64,000 nt of DNA from JABFRJ01 sp963847145 (lineage in GTDB: Bacteria > Pseudomonadota > Alphaproteobacteria > Rhizobiales > Hyphomicrobiaceae). The translations under genes and the position numbers were made by a program. Positions 16,913-26,032 of this stretch are shown in pieces. The stretch covers positions 1,302,001 through 1,366,000 of the forward strand of contig CAWJYN010000003.1 in NCBI GenBank assembly GCA_963847145.1, read 5' to 3'. The first letter of the stretch is position 1, and each line of letters begins with the position of its first letter. The notes under the pieces are model-generated. The model searched no databases, was not told where the DNA came from, and worked only from the letters and a program-made list of their open reading frames with translations.

Positions 16913-18394
16913 TCAACTGACGCGGTCTGGCAGGGTGATGCGGAAGTGGGCGCCGGTGCCGGCCATTGGCGGCAGGTACTCGATCGTACCGCCGTGCGCG
17001 GTGATGATTTCGCGCGCGATGACGAGGCCCAAACCGGTGCCGCCGCGACGGGTCGAGCCATAGAATGGCTCGAACAGGTGAGCCAGCGCTTGGGGCGGAA
17101 GACCGGGGCCGTTGTCAGAAATGTCGATGATGACACGAGCGGGGTCGCGACGGGCGGCGACGCGAATGACTGGTGATGCGCTGGCGGGCGATGCGCCGAG
17201 AACTTCGGTTGCGTTGCGGACGAGGTTTGACACCACGCGATAGAGCTGGTCGGGGTCGGCATCCACGATGAGCGCCGGGTCGACCGCGATCTGCCAGTCG
17301 ACGGCGCCGCCAGGGACCAGGCCCAAACCTTCTCCGACGTCAGTCACGAGCGTGGCAAATGGCACCATCTCGCGGCGTGGCGCGGGCTCGGCGGCGCGGC
17401 CGAACTGCAGGGTTTCGTTGCAAAAGCGGATGGCGCGATCGAGGGAGGCGATGAGCTTCGGGGCGAAGCGCTGGACCTGCGGATCAGGCAGACTGGTTAG
17501 GCGGTCAGAGAGCAGCTGAGCGTTGGCGAGCAGGTTACGAAGGTCGTGGTTGATTTTGCTGACAGCCAGACCCAGCGCGGCCAGCCGGTTCTTTTGCGCC
17601 AGGGTCTGATGGAGGTCGGCCTGCATGCGGGCGAGTTCGCGCTCGGCGGTGCCGACTTCGTCGGTGCGCGACGACGGCTGGATGATGCAATGGGCGTCCT
17701 CGGGGTTGGCGCTGAAGCGCATCATCGCGCTGGTGAGATTCATCATCGGGGCGACGAGCAGCCGGTTCATGGTGAAGTAGACGGCGCTGGCGGTCAGCAG
17801 CGAGATGATGATCGAGAGCACGGCGACGTTGATGGCGTGCTGGATCATGGCCTGACGGAGCGGTTTTACCGGCATGACGATCTCAATCATGTCGCCAGCG
17901 CCCATGCCGGGTTCGCCAATGACCCGGACGTACGACCGTTCGTCGGCGACGAAGACGACCAGCGCTTCTTTGATCAGCTGGACGAGATGGGCCGGCGAGC
18001 GGCGGATACTGGTGGTGCGGCCGGCGCCGCGCAGGTCGAACGTCATTTCGACCGGCGTTTCCATATCTTCACTGAGGATCAGGCGCCGCTGGTCTTTGCG
18101 CTTCAAGGCAACCTGCTTGACCTCGGCGGAGCGGAGCAGTTCGTCGCGCAGCATCTCGGGGAGGCCGCCGTCAGGGGCCGCTTCGACGACGAGGGCTGCG
18201 ACCTGGGCGAGATTGAGCCGGTCGATCAGCCAGTTCAGCCGGAAAAATGCGATCGAGGGGACAAAGATAAGGACTTCGGCCAGCATGACGAACAGGACAG
18301 TGTACAGCAGCAGTTTGGATGAAAGGCTGCCGGGCCAACGCTTGGCAGGCGGCGTCTCGGCGCTGTCAGGACGTGGGTTAGAGGTGTGTTGCAA
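16913..18394 (-). CDS. Membrane sensor histidine kinase
   Basis: 493 aa. Membrane helix 1 (residues 27-52), a periplasmic sensor (about 53-185), helix 2 (about 187-208), a HAMP linker, a dimerisation helix with KINHDLRN (phospho-accepting His283), and an HATPase domain with NLVRNATEV (N box), DNGPGLPP (G1) and GGTGLGL (G2). All ATP-binding boxes are intact. No response regulator gene is adjacent. It is the last gene of a minus-strand operon behind a TVP38 protein and a flavoprotein reductase, an association seen in other Hyphomicrobiales, so it may sense a redox or membrane condition tied to those two. Confidence 0.85.
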   Translation of the reverse strand: MQHTSNPRPDSAETPPAKRWPGSLSSKLLLYTVLFVMLAEVLIFVPSIAFFRLNWLIDRLNLAQVAALVVEAAPDGGLPEMLRDELLRSAEVKQVALKRKDQRRLILSEDMETPVEMTFDLRGAGRTTSIRRSPAHLVQLIKEALVVFVADERSYVRVIGEPGMGAGDMIEIVMPVKPLRQAMIQHAINVAVLSIIISLLTASAVYFTMNRLLVAPMMNLTSAMMRFSANPEDAHCIIQPSSRTDEVGTAERELARMQADLHQTLAQKNRLAALGLAVSKINHDLRNLLANAQLLSDRLTSLPDPQVQRFAPKLIASLDRAIRFCNETLQFGRAAEPAPRREMVPFATLVTDVGEGLGLVPGGAVDWQIAVDPALIVDADPDQLYRVVSNLVRNATEVLGASPASASPVIRVAARRDPARVIIDISDNGPGLPPQALAHLFEPFYGSTRRGGTGLGLVIAREIITAHGGTIEYLPPMAGTGAHFRITLPDRVS

Positions 18395-18445
18395 GGCAGT
18401 CCCGCACGCGTTTCTCGCCGTCTCATTGCCGCCTCCCGCGCGGTG

Positions 18446-19944
18446 TTACCCGAAGCGGCGGAGAACAGACAACAGGCCGCGTACCATGCCATCTTTTGCC
18501 TTGGCCGCCAACGAGGTGACCGCCGCGCGCTTGGAGATCTCGCCGAGGGTCGGATAGGGCGCAATCCAGCTGGTCATGGCGCTTATTTTGAGGCGCTGCG
18601 CTATCGCGAGTGACCAGATGTGGATCAACTCGCCGGCGTGGGCGCCGACGATGCCGGCCCCGAGGATGCGGCCGCGGTGATCGCAGACGATTTTGACAAG
18701 ACCTGCGGTTTCGCGTTCGGCCTGGGCGCGGTCGTTGTCGTGGAAAGGCCAGCGATAGATCGTCGGGATGAGGCCGCGGGACTTGGCCTGCGCTTCGGTG
18801 AGGCCGACCTGGGCTAATTCTGGATCGGTGAACGTGACCCACGGCACCTGGTCGCGATTGACCTTGGCGGGCACGCGGAAAAGTGCGCGGCGGATGACGA
18901 TGCCGGCGTGGTAATTGGCCATATGGGTGAACTGGAGATCACCAACCACGTCGCCGATGGCGAAGACACGCGCGTTGGACGTGAGCAGGCTGTCATTGAC
19001 GGCGATCGCGCCGTTGGCGGTTTTGATGCCGGCGGCGTCGAGGCCGAGACCGGTGATGTTGGCGCGGCGGCCGGTGGCGATCAGCAGATGGGTTGCGTGA
19101 TGCTGGTGCTGGTGCTGGTACCATTCAGGGTGGCGGTGATTTCGATGGTGCCCGGCTTGCCGCCGACGTGTTCGACTTTAGCGCCCTCGTGGATATCGAT
19201 GCCTTCGGCGCGAAGGGCTTTGAGGGTGACGGCTGTCAGCTCGGGGTCGTCCTTGCTGAGGGCGCGGTTGCTTTGGAAGACAGTGACGCGGGCCCCAAGG
19301 CGGCGATAGGCCTGGGCCATTTCCATACCGATGGGGCCACCGCCGATGATCGCCAGATGGCCGATGGCGGTCTGATTGTCGAAGAGCGTTTCGTTGGTGA
19401 AGTAGGGGACGGTGTCGAGACCGGGGATTGGCGGAATGGCGGCGGTGGAACCGGTTGCGACGACGAAGCGGCGGGCTTTAATGCGGGCGCCGCCAGCTTC
19501 GACGGTGGTTGGATCGATGAAGCGGCCGGCGGCTTGGATGACTGTTACGCCGAGGCCGGTGAAGCGCTCGACCGAGTCGAAGGGTGCTATGGCGGCGATG
19601 ACGCCGTGGACGTGATCGTGGACTTTTTTGGCGTCGATCACGGGGGCCTGAGATGCGACGCCGAAGGGGGTGCTGGTGCGCATGACATAGGCCCGGCGGG
19701 CGGCGGCGATCAGCGCTTTGGATGGCACACAGCCGGTGTTGAGGCAGTCGCCGCCCATCTGAGCTTTCTCGATGAGCACGACGGAGACGCCGAGTGATGC
19801 GGCGGCGGCGGCGACAGACAATCCGCCTGAGCCGGCACCGATGATGCAGAGATCGGGTTTGAGCAGCCCGGACGCCGCGGTCAAACCCGCCGTCGTTTCT
19901 TGGGGTCCGACCACTCCCGAACGGTCAGGCGTTGGCGCGACCAT
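18446..19944 (-). CDS. Pyridine nucleotide-disulfide oxidoreductase (mercuric reductase/lipoamide dehydrogenase-like), frameshifted as read
   Basis: About 500 aa in two frames. The 5' part has the FAD site IIGAGSGGLS (34-43), the redox pair in GGDCLNTGCVPSK (Cys67 and Cys72) and the NAD site IIGGGPIGMEMA. It then stops at about 19081 after a TSTSTSIT run. The remaining FAD/dimerisation half (ATHLLIATGRR ... GDVVGDLQFTHMANYHAG ... WVTFTDPELAQVGLTEAQA ... IAPYPTLGEI) is in another frame. The switch lies at about 19122-19128, beside a CAGCAC repeat. The C-terminal His/Glu motif of lipoamide dehydrogenase is replaced by AMTSWIAPYPTLGE, as in MerA-like reductases of unknown substrate. The ATG at 19944 overlaps the TVP38 gene by 20 nt. 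Confidence 0.8.
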
Positions 19945-20740
19945 GGCGGCGTCTCCATGATTTGAGGACAACCGGGATCAGGGCCAATAGGCCAAGCAAA
20001 ACAAAGGCGATTTTGACTTCGTGGGTGATCAAGTTGGCCAACTCGATCTGCAAGGGGCAGGCACCTGCCGGGGTGGCGGCGCGGCAAGCGGTTTGGGCGG
20101 CCTTGGCACCCTCAACAACACTGTCGAGGCCCGCGCCGATGGACGCGAACGCGAGTGTGCCTGGCAGGATGCCGAAGAACGTTCCGATCACGTAGGTGCG
20201 GAACGGGATGCCGACGAGGGCTGGAACGATGTTGACGATGAAAAAGGGGAACGCCGGCACGAGGCGCAGGAAGAGCAGGTAGCTCAGTGCGTTTTCGCGG
20301 AACCCGGCCTGCATGCGGGCGACCGCGGGACCTGCCTGCTGGGCCAACGTCTCACCAAACGCGGAGCGCGCGATGGAGAAGACGACCGACGCCCCGATGG
20401 TGGCTGCGACAACAGCTGCGAGACCACCTGCGAGCCAGCCGAACATCAGGCCACCGGCCAAAGTACACACCGACGCGCCGGGCAACGACAGCGATACCAG
20501 CGTGCCGTAGGTTGCGATGAATGCGGCGAGGGCAAAGACGGGGCGCGCGTCGATCACAGACTTGAAGCGATCGCGGGCGTCGATGACGGCTTCCAGGGAC
20601 AGGAGCTTATGGGCACCGGTCAGATAGACTGTCAGCATCAGGATCGCCAGCAGGACAAGCGGCAGCCAGCGACGCAGGTGCGCGGCCGGCCCGGCGGCGG
20701 CTTTGACCGGCGTCGTCTCTGGTGCGGGCATTGTCGGCAC
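19925..20740 (-). CDS. TVP38/TMEM64 family membrane protein (VTT domain)
   Basis: 271 aa with about six membrane helices. The VTT (DedA-related) core includes GTLVSLSLPGASVCTLAGGLMFG, RSAFGETLAQQAG and LRLVPAFPFFIVNIVPALVGIPFRTY, which are the family's conserved proline- and arginine-containing motifs. These proteins are thought to move or scramble lipids. It is the first gene of an operon with the flavoprotein reductase (20-nt overlap) and the histidine kinase. Confidence 0.88.
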   Translation of the reverse strand: MPTMPAPETTPVKAAAGPAAHLRRWLPLVLLAILMLTVYLTGAHKLLSLEAVIDARDRFKSVIDARPVFALAAFIATYGTLVSLSLPGASVCTLAGGLMFGWLAGGLAAVVAATIGASVVFSIARSAFGETLAQQAGPAVARMQAGFRENALSYLLFLRLVPAFPFFIVNIVPALVGIPFRTYVIGTFFGILPGTLAFASIGAGLDSVVEGAKAAQTACRAATPAGACPLQIELANLITHEVKIAFVLLGLLALIPVVLKSWRRRHGRANA

Positions 20741-20880
20741 TCCCCAGCCTTCTGGCCTGCCTTCTGGGTGCGAACCCTAGCCCATGATCTCCTGACGTTG
20801 TGTGCACGAACGTGTGTGCTCGCCGGAACGTGTAGAGGCGTGATGGACGTCTGACCCGTCGGTCTGACTCTGTGCCGAAA

Positions 20881-23800
20881 TCAGCCTTTATCACCTTTTT
20901 CGAGGTTGGCTTTGAGGGCCATGAGGGCGGCGAAGGGGCTGTCTGGATCGGGGCCCTTGGTCTTGGCTGGCGGGGCGGCGCGGAACGTCTGGGGAGGGCG
21001 GCCGCCGCCGTCGCGGTTGTCGCGGCGCGGCCCGCCGCGCTCGCCGTCCCGACGCCAGGGTTTGTCGCCGTCGCGGGACGGTGGTTTGCCGCCATCGGTG
21101 CGGGGTTTGCCGTCGCCGAATTTGCGGTCACCGTCAGGGCGGGCCCCTTCGGGCCGTGGGCTACGGTTGCGATCACGGCTCCATGGCCGGTCGCTGGCGG
21201 GGCGGGGCGGGGCTTGCGTGGTGCCATCGATGGCGGGCGCTGCGGCCGGCGTACCGTCGGCGTTGAGAACTGGGGCTGGCGTTGTTCCATCACGGCGGGG
21301 TGCGTTGTCGCCGTCGCGACGGGCTGCATTGTCGCTTTCGCGACGGGGACCACGGTGGCGATTGCGGCCTTCACCTCGTTGGTCGGGCCTGTTGTCAGGA
21401 CGGTTGCCACGATTTCCTTCTGGACGCGGTTCGCGGGCTGGTGCGTCGCCGTAGCGGCGGCGGGGGCGCCAGACCTCGATCATGGGGATCTCGGAAGGCG
21501 GCAGTGCGGCTTGAGTTTCGAGTTGGGCCGCGTGAAGGGCCGCGGTCGCCGCTGCAACAGCCTCCGGTTCGGGGTCTGGCAGCATCAGTACCACTGGAGC
21601 TTCAGCCGTCAGGCGGACGGGCTGTGGTTTGGGCGTCGGCGCGGGACGGCTCTCTGAGCGGAAGCCCAGCGCGCGGAGCACGTTGCCAAGTTCGAGCTGC
21701 GAGCAGCCGAGGATCGACATCATGTCGGGCGTGACGATAAAGGCGCCGGTGCCGGTAGAGCCCTTGGGCGGGTTGGCCGAGGGATTAGAGTCAGGCGTGC
21801 GCCAGGCGATTAAAGGCCGGATCTGATCGGCCAAGCGTTCAAGCATGTCGATGCGAACGGCGCGCGGGCCGCAGGGGTGGAAGCCGAGCGTGCGGTAGTA
21901 GGCATCCGGCACGAGCGGATCGGCGGGGATGGAGGTGAGGCCGGGCTTGGGTGGTGCTTCGAGCAGCGCTGCCGGCAGATTGCTGGCCGCGCCGTGCTTG
22001 AGGTTCCAGAGCATCAATGCGGTTTCAGAGGACGCTGGCTTGAGCTGCAACGGCAGGAAGATATTGAAGGCACCAAAGCGAACGCCGTACTTGCGCAATT
22101 GGGCGCGGGACGGCTGATCGAGCGCCTTCATCTCGTCGTTGATTGTCTCCCGACGGACGACGCCGAAGTTCTCGACCATGCGGAAGGCAATGCCGCGGGC
22201 GAGGCCGGTGACATCTTCAGCCTTGGCGAGGTCGACCAATGGCTTCAAGCGTTCGGCGATGGTTTCGGTGGTCCAGGTGTTGAGACGCTCGAGAATGCGC
22301 TCTTTGTCACCGGCCGAAAGCTGTTCGTCGGCAAGCAGTGTCACGAGCGGCTTTAAAGGATCGTCGCCGGCGGAGAGGGTGGCGATGACGTCGCCGCGCC
22401 AGGAGATTTCACCCTTGCGATTGAGCTTGAGGGCGTCAGCTTTGACTGAGACAACGCGACGGGCGCGCATGCCGAGTTCTTTGCTGAGCACGTGGGCGGC
22501 GGCTGACCGCGTCGCTTTGCCCTGCAAGTCTTCAGCTTGGGTTTCGGGGATAAACTTGAAGCCCCTTAAGCGGCCGACGACGTGGTTTTCGACCTTGATC
22601 GTGCCGTCCTCGGCGATCTCGGCGTTCATTTCATCCTTGTCGCGCAGACCTTTGACGAGGGCGCTGGTGCGGCGATCAACGAAGCGCTCGGTCAAGCAAA
22701 CGTGCAGCGCGTCGGACAGTTTGTCTTCGATCTCACGCGTGCGGGCCTGCCACTCGGCCGGGTTGGCAAGCCAGTCGGCACGGTTGGACACGAACGTCCA
22801 GGTGCGGATGTGGGCGAGGCGCGTCGAGAGTGTGTCGATGTCGCCATCGGTGCGGTCGGCTTGGGCGACCTGCTCGTGGAACCAATCTTCGGGGATGCGG
22901 CCGGACGGGCTGCGCAGGGCTTTGTAGAGTGTGCTGACAAGCTCGGCGTGGTTCTGGCTGGAAATTTTGCGATAGTCTGGAACTTGGCAAACGTCCCAGA
23001 GTTGAATGACTGCTTCGCGGTTCGACGCAAGGCGGGCCACGTCCGGGTCATTGGCCATGGCTTCGAGAGCGACGACATCATCGGACTCTCGGACGCGTTG
23101 AAGGCGGGTTTCGCGCGGCAGGCGGCGCAGGCTGGCGCGGAGGGCTTCGAGGGCGTTGAAGTCCAGGTCGCGGGCGCGCCATTGCAGGGTTTTGATGCTG
23201 TCGAAATTGTGGTTTTCGAGGCGTTCGATGAGGTCGGGTGTAAAGGCTTCGATGCCGTTGGTGACGCCGAAGGTGCCATCATTCATGTGGCGGCCGGCGC
23301 GGCCGGCGACTTGGGCCAGTTCGGCGGGGGTCAGTTCGCGGACGTTCTGGCCATCGAATTTGCGAGTGGCAGCGAGGGCCACGTGGTCGACGTTGAGGTT
23401 CAGCCCCATGCCAATGGCATCAGTCGCAACCAGGAAATCCACGTCGCCGGATTGGAACAATTCGACTTGGGCATTGCGCGTGCGGGGGCTCAGGGCACCG
23501 ATAACGACGGCTGCCCCACCGCGCTGGCGGCGGAGGACCTCCGCGAGTTCATAGACTTCGGCGGCTGAAAACGTGACAACTGCAGAGCGCGGCGGCAGGC
23601 GCGTGAGCTTTTTTTCCCCAGAGTAGGTGAGACGTGACAGGCGCGGCCGCGAGATGAAGTTGGCGCCGGGGATGAGATCATCAATGGCGTCGCGCATGGT
23701 GCCGGCGCCGAGCATCAACGTTTCGAACTTACCGCGGGCGTTGAGCAGCCGGTCGGTGAAAACGTGGCCACGATCGGGGTCGGCGGCGAGCTGGATTTCA

Positions 23801-24096
23801 TCGATTGCCAGGAAATCGACATCGATGGTCAGCGGCATCGCTTCGACAGTGCACACCCAATAGCGCGCGTTGTCTGGCTTGATCTTTTCTTCGCCAGTGA
23901 TGAGGGCAACGTTGGCTACGCCGGCCTTGGCAACGACCCGATCATAGACTTCGCGGGCGAGGAGCCGCAGCGGCAGGCCGATCATGCCGGTGTTGTGGCC
24001 GAGCATGCGCTCGATGGCCAAATGCGTCTTGCCGGTATTGGTCGGTCCGAGCACCGCAGTCACGTTGCGGATACGGGTCGCGATGTCGATGCTCAT
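20881..24096 (-). CDS. Suv3-like DEAD/DExH RNA helicase with disordered Arg/Asp/Gly-rich tail
   Basis: 1071 aa from ATG 24096. Helicase motif I GPTNTGKT (17-24), motif II DEIQ (99-102), motif III-like GAGTM, motif V TDAIGMGLN and motif VI QVAGRAGR (262-269) match the Suv3 family, whose mitochondrial member unwinds RNA for degradation. After the helicase and Suv3-type C-terminal domains (to about residue 850) comes a tail of about 200 residues made of RRDGDN, RPDGDR and similar motifs, which is almost surely unstructured and RNA-binding. The gene lies downstream of the DUF3108 gene on the same strand, the usual order in Hyphomicrobiales. Confidence 0.88.
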   Translation of the reverse strand: MSIDIATRIRNVTAVLGPTNTGKTHLAIERMLGHNTGMIGLPLRLLAREVYDRVVAKAGVANVALITGEEKIKPDNARYWVCTVEAMPLTIDVDFLAIDEIQLAADPDRGHVFTDRLLNARGKFETLMLGAGTMRDAIDDLIPGANFISRPRLSRLTYSGEKKLTRLPPRSAVVTFSAAEVYELAEVLRRQRGGAAVVIGALSPRTRNAQVELFQSGDVDFLVATDAIGMGLNLNVDHVALAATRKFDGQNVRELTPAELAQVAGRAGRHMNDGTFGVTNGIEAFTPDLIERLENHNFDSIKTLQWRARDLDFNALEALRASLRRLPRETRLQRVRESDDVVALEAMANDPDVARLASNREAVIQLWDVCQVPDYRKISSQNHAELVSTLYKALRSPSGRIPEDWFHEQVAQADRTDGDIDTLSTRLAHIRTWTFVSNRADWLANPAEWQARTREIEDKLSDALHVCLTERFVDRRTSALVKGLRDKDEMNAEIAEDGTIKVENHVVGRLRGFKFIPETQAEDLQGKATRSAAAHVLSKELGMRARRVVSVKADALKLNRKGEISWRGDVIATLSAGDDPLKPLVTLLADEQLSAGDKERILERLNTWTTETIAERLKPLVDLAKAEDVTGLARGIAFRMVENFGVVRRETINDEMKALDQPSRAQLRKYGVRFGAFNIFLPLQLKPASSETALMLWNLKHGAASNLPAALLEAPPKPGLTSIPADPLVPDAYYRTLGFHPCGPRAVRIDMLERLADQIRPLIAWRTPDSNPSANPPKGSTGTGAFIVTPDMMSILGCSQLELGNVLRALGFRSESRPAPTPKPQPVRLTAEAPVVLMLPDPEPEAVAAATAALHAAQLETQAALPPSEIPMIEVWRPRRRYGDAPAREPRPEGNRGNRPDNRPDQRGEGRNRHRGPRRESDNAARRDGDNAPRRDGTTPAPVLNADGTPAAAPAIDGTTQAPPRPASDRPWSRDRNRSPRPEGARPDGDRKFGDGKPRTDGGKPPSRDGDKPWRRDGERGGPRRDNRDGGGRPPQTFRAAPPAKTKGPDPDSPFAALMALKANLEKGDKG

Positions 24097-24273
24097 GGAA
24101 CTGTCTCGGTCGGCGCCCCAGGGTGAACGCGGGCAGAGCCATCGCATCGGGGGCGGCGAAGATCAAGCGGTTGCATGCACCAGATGAGGCGTCACGGCCG
24201 TGGCAAGAAAGTGGCCGCGGCTGTCTCGCTGCTGGCTGTCGACGGTGCGTGCTTTCAGTGCTGCATGCGACGC

Positions 24274-25134
24274 TCAGTCGTTGACGAGGGCGAACTGCTG
24301 GCGGCTGTTGGTGGTGACGTTGACGCGACGGGCAACAAGGGTTGCTGAACCGGCCATCGTCGGGATCGTCACCTGATGGGGGATGAAAATGTTGGTCCCC
24401 GCCATTGGGCGGAGAATAATTTCTATGTCATTGCTTTGCGACATGTATTTCGTGCTGTCATCGGCTTTGTGGCCGGCGATAGGCACGTAACGCACGCGGC
24501 AGACATAACCGACTGCTGGTGCGCCGCCGCGATCGGCGATTTGCACTTGGCCTTTGGCGGACAAGACGAGATCGAAGCGCTGATGACCATCATAAATAGG
24601 GATCCGCCGGCCGCAGGGGTTGCCGACTGCAGCGCGTGAAATAGCCAGGACCGCCGAGAGCGGGTCGAGCACACCTTTAAGGTGCTGTGCTTGCACCGGT
24701 ATGACGTTTTCTTTGGTTTTGGGCGGTGGGGTATGGAGAACCTGGGTGACGGTGTCATCGGTAAACGCCATCTGGGTCGAACCGGTCTTGGATTGAGCCT
24801 GGAATTCGAACCCGAAGGCCTGCGGTTTGGCAGTTTCACCGGCGATTTTGCCACTGGCGTGGGTGACGCCGGTCCAACTTAAGGCGCCAAGCAGCAACGA
24901 CAATTTGGCGTTGCTAGAGAGCTTGTAGGACTGTCCATCCTGGGCGGATTGGAACTGGTAGCTACCGACATTGATGCCGTTGAAATTCACATCGTAAGAC
25001 GCTTGAACGCTGGCGGGCCAGCCATCTGCAGCTTGGGCCCCGATGGGCGACGCGAGGACGAACCCAGAGGCGAGCAGCGCGGCGGCGCGTGCCAGACGTA
25101 CGATGGGACGCATAACGGGGACAAACGACATCAA
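24274..25134 (-). CDS. DUF3108 periplasmic protein
   Basis: 286 aa. Signal peptide (LARAAALLASGFVLASPIGAQAA), then the DUF3108 pattern: YDVNFNGINVGSYQFQ, SSNAKLSLLLGALSWTGVTHASG, KGVLDPLSAVLAISR, CGRRIPIYDGHQRFDLVLS and the C-terminal IPHQVTIPTMAGSATL. Strand-rich and probably periplasmic; function unknown. In relatives it often follows rpmB (L28), which is not seen here. It lies upstream of the RNA helicase gene, 177 bp apart. Confidence 0.8.
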   Translation of the reverse strand: MMSFVPVMRPIVRLARAAALLASGFVLASPIGAQAADGWPASVQASYDVNFNGINVGSYQFQSAQDGQSYKLSSNAKLSLLLGALSWTGVTHASGKIAGETAKPQAFGFEFQAQSKTGSTQMAFTDDTVTQVLHTPPPKTKENVIPVQAQHLKGVLDPLSAVLAISRAAVGNPCGRRIPIYDGHQRFDLVLSAKGQVQIADRGGAPAVGYVCRVRYVPIAGHKADDSTKYMSQSNDIEIILRPMAGTNIFIPHQVTIPTMAGSATLVARRVNVTTNSRQQFALVND

Positions 25135-25508
25135 CGATCTTCCTACGCTACTCGATCCTACCCACCGTGACGCATGCCCCCTGAGGTCCGGTCGAACCGA
25201 ACGTCCAAGATGGAACTGACGTCAGGTCCCCGAACCAGCGGGTACTGCTGCTTTGCGTCCACAGTTTGTTGGAGGCTAGGCTAGGTTGGTAAACAAAGTC
25301 CTGAACGGTGGTTCGAAATTGGCCGATTGGGCGTCACACTGCAGCGGCAATGTTATCGCAGGAAAGCGGTAGGCGGCGCGGGCATGCCGCGCTATATGTG
25401 CGGCCGTCAGGGGGTGCTTCGTGCGCCGCCCTCGTTTTGTTCTTCACTCGATCCTTCGGTTCGATCACACTCACTCGATTCTAGAACTTCCTGGAAAAGG
25501 TCGACATC
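25135..25508. other. Gene-free stretch between divergent genes
   Basis: 374 bp separating the DUF3108 gene and the 25509 gene. It must hold both promoters. I see no tRNA, small RNA signature, long palindrome or convincing short ORF here. Confidence 0.6.
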
Positions 25509-25958
25509 ATGGCAAGTCCTGCGGCACCCATTCTCCAACATGCGCATCCGGTCAAACGCCTGGAAGCTTTCGCCAGCATCGGCCTGGCCGTCTCGCTCGC
25601 CGTTGGTGCTGGCATATTCTTTTTCAAGTTTGGAGCCTGGGAGCCGGCGACCAATGTCTGGTACTACCTGCTGGCGTGGCTAGTCCTCGGCTATCTGGCC
25701 GCGCAGTTGATTGCCTTGCTGTCGACAGCGATTGATTCGCGCACGATCGGATTTGGTGACTCTGTCTGTTCGATTCTGCCGGCGATTGTCGGTGCCATCG
25801 TCGGTGTCGAGGCGCTGCAAGGGATTATCAAGCTGTCGACGTTTTCGCAGAACGCGTTGCTGCTGATGATCTGCACGAGCGCGCTGGAAGCATTGATTAC
25901 GCTGTGGGTGCGCTTCACTGTGAACCGCAAGACGGTGTCGTTTGACACTGGGACCTAA
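25509..25958 (+). CDS. Small multi-pass membrane protein, unknown function
   Basis: 149 aa with about four hydrophobic segments (IGLAVSLAVGAGIFFFKFGAW; WYYLLAWLVLGYLAAQLIALL; SVCSILPAIVGAIVGVEAL; NALLLMICTSALEALITLWVRF). No recognised motif. The stop codon lies in the first copy of a 16-bp tandem duplication. It is convergent with ppsR across a GC-rich hairpin. Confidence 0.55.
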   Translation: MASPAAPILQHAHPVKRLEAFASIGLAVSLAVGAGIFFFKFGAWEPATNVWYYLLAWLVLGYLAAQLIALLSTAIDSRTIGFGDSVCSILPAIVGAIVGVEALQGIIKLSTFSQNALLLMICTSALEALITLWVRFTVNRKTVSFDTGT

Positions 25959-25974
25959 CGACACTGGGACCTAA
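25944..25974. repeat. 16-bp tandem duplication spanning a stop codon
   Basis: GACACTGGGACCTAA occurs at 25944-25958 and again at 25960-25974, one base apart. The first TAA is the stop of the membrane protein gene; the second copy is a spare. Confidence 0.85.
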
Positions 25975-26001
25975 GCTCAACATATACGTCAATTTTGCTA
26001 C

Positions 26002-26025
26002 GGCCCCGGGCAAGCGTCCGGGGCC
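26002..26025. terminator. Hairpin between convergent genes
   Basis: GGCCCCGG (26002-26009) and CCGGGGCC (26018-26025) form a perfect 8-bp GC stem with an 8-nt loop between the 25509 gene and ppsR. There is no T run on either side, so its work as an intrinsic terminator is uncertain. Confidence 0.4.
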
Positions 26026-26032
26026 ACTTGCG

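Noticed and set aside
20872..23568. Plus-strand frames opposite the RNA helicase (20872-21657, 22582-23568)
   Set aside because: They arise from the GC-rich codon bias of the helicase and have no recognisable motif or ribosome-binding site.
25240..25330. Possible small RNA or tRNA near GGTTCGAAATTGG
   Set aside because: No stem pairs around the TTCGAAA loop and no SRP-RNA or tmRNA signature is present.
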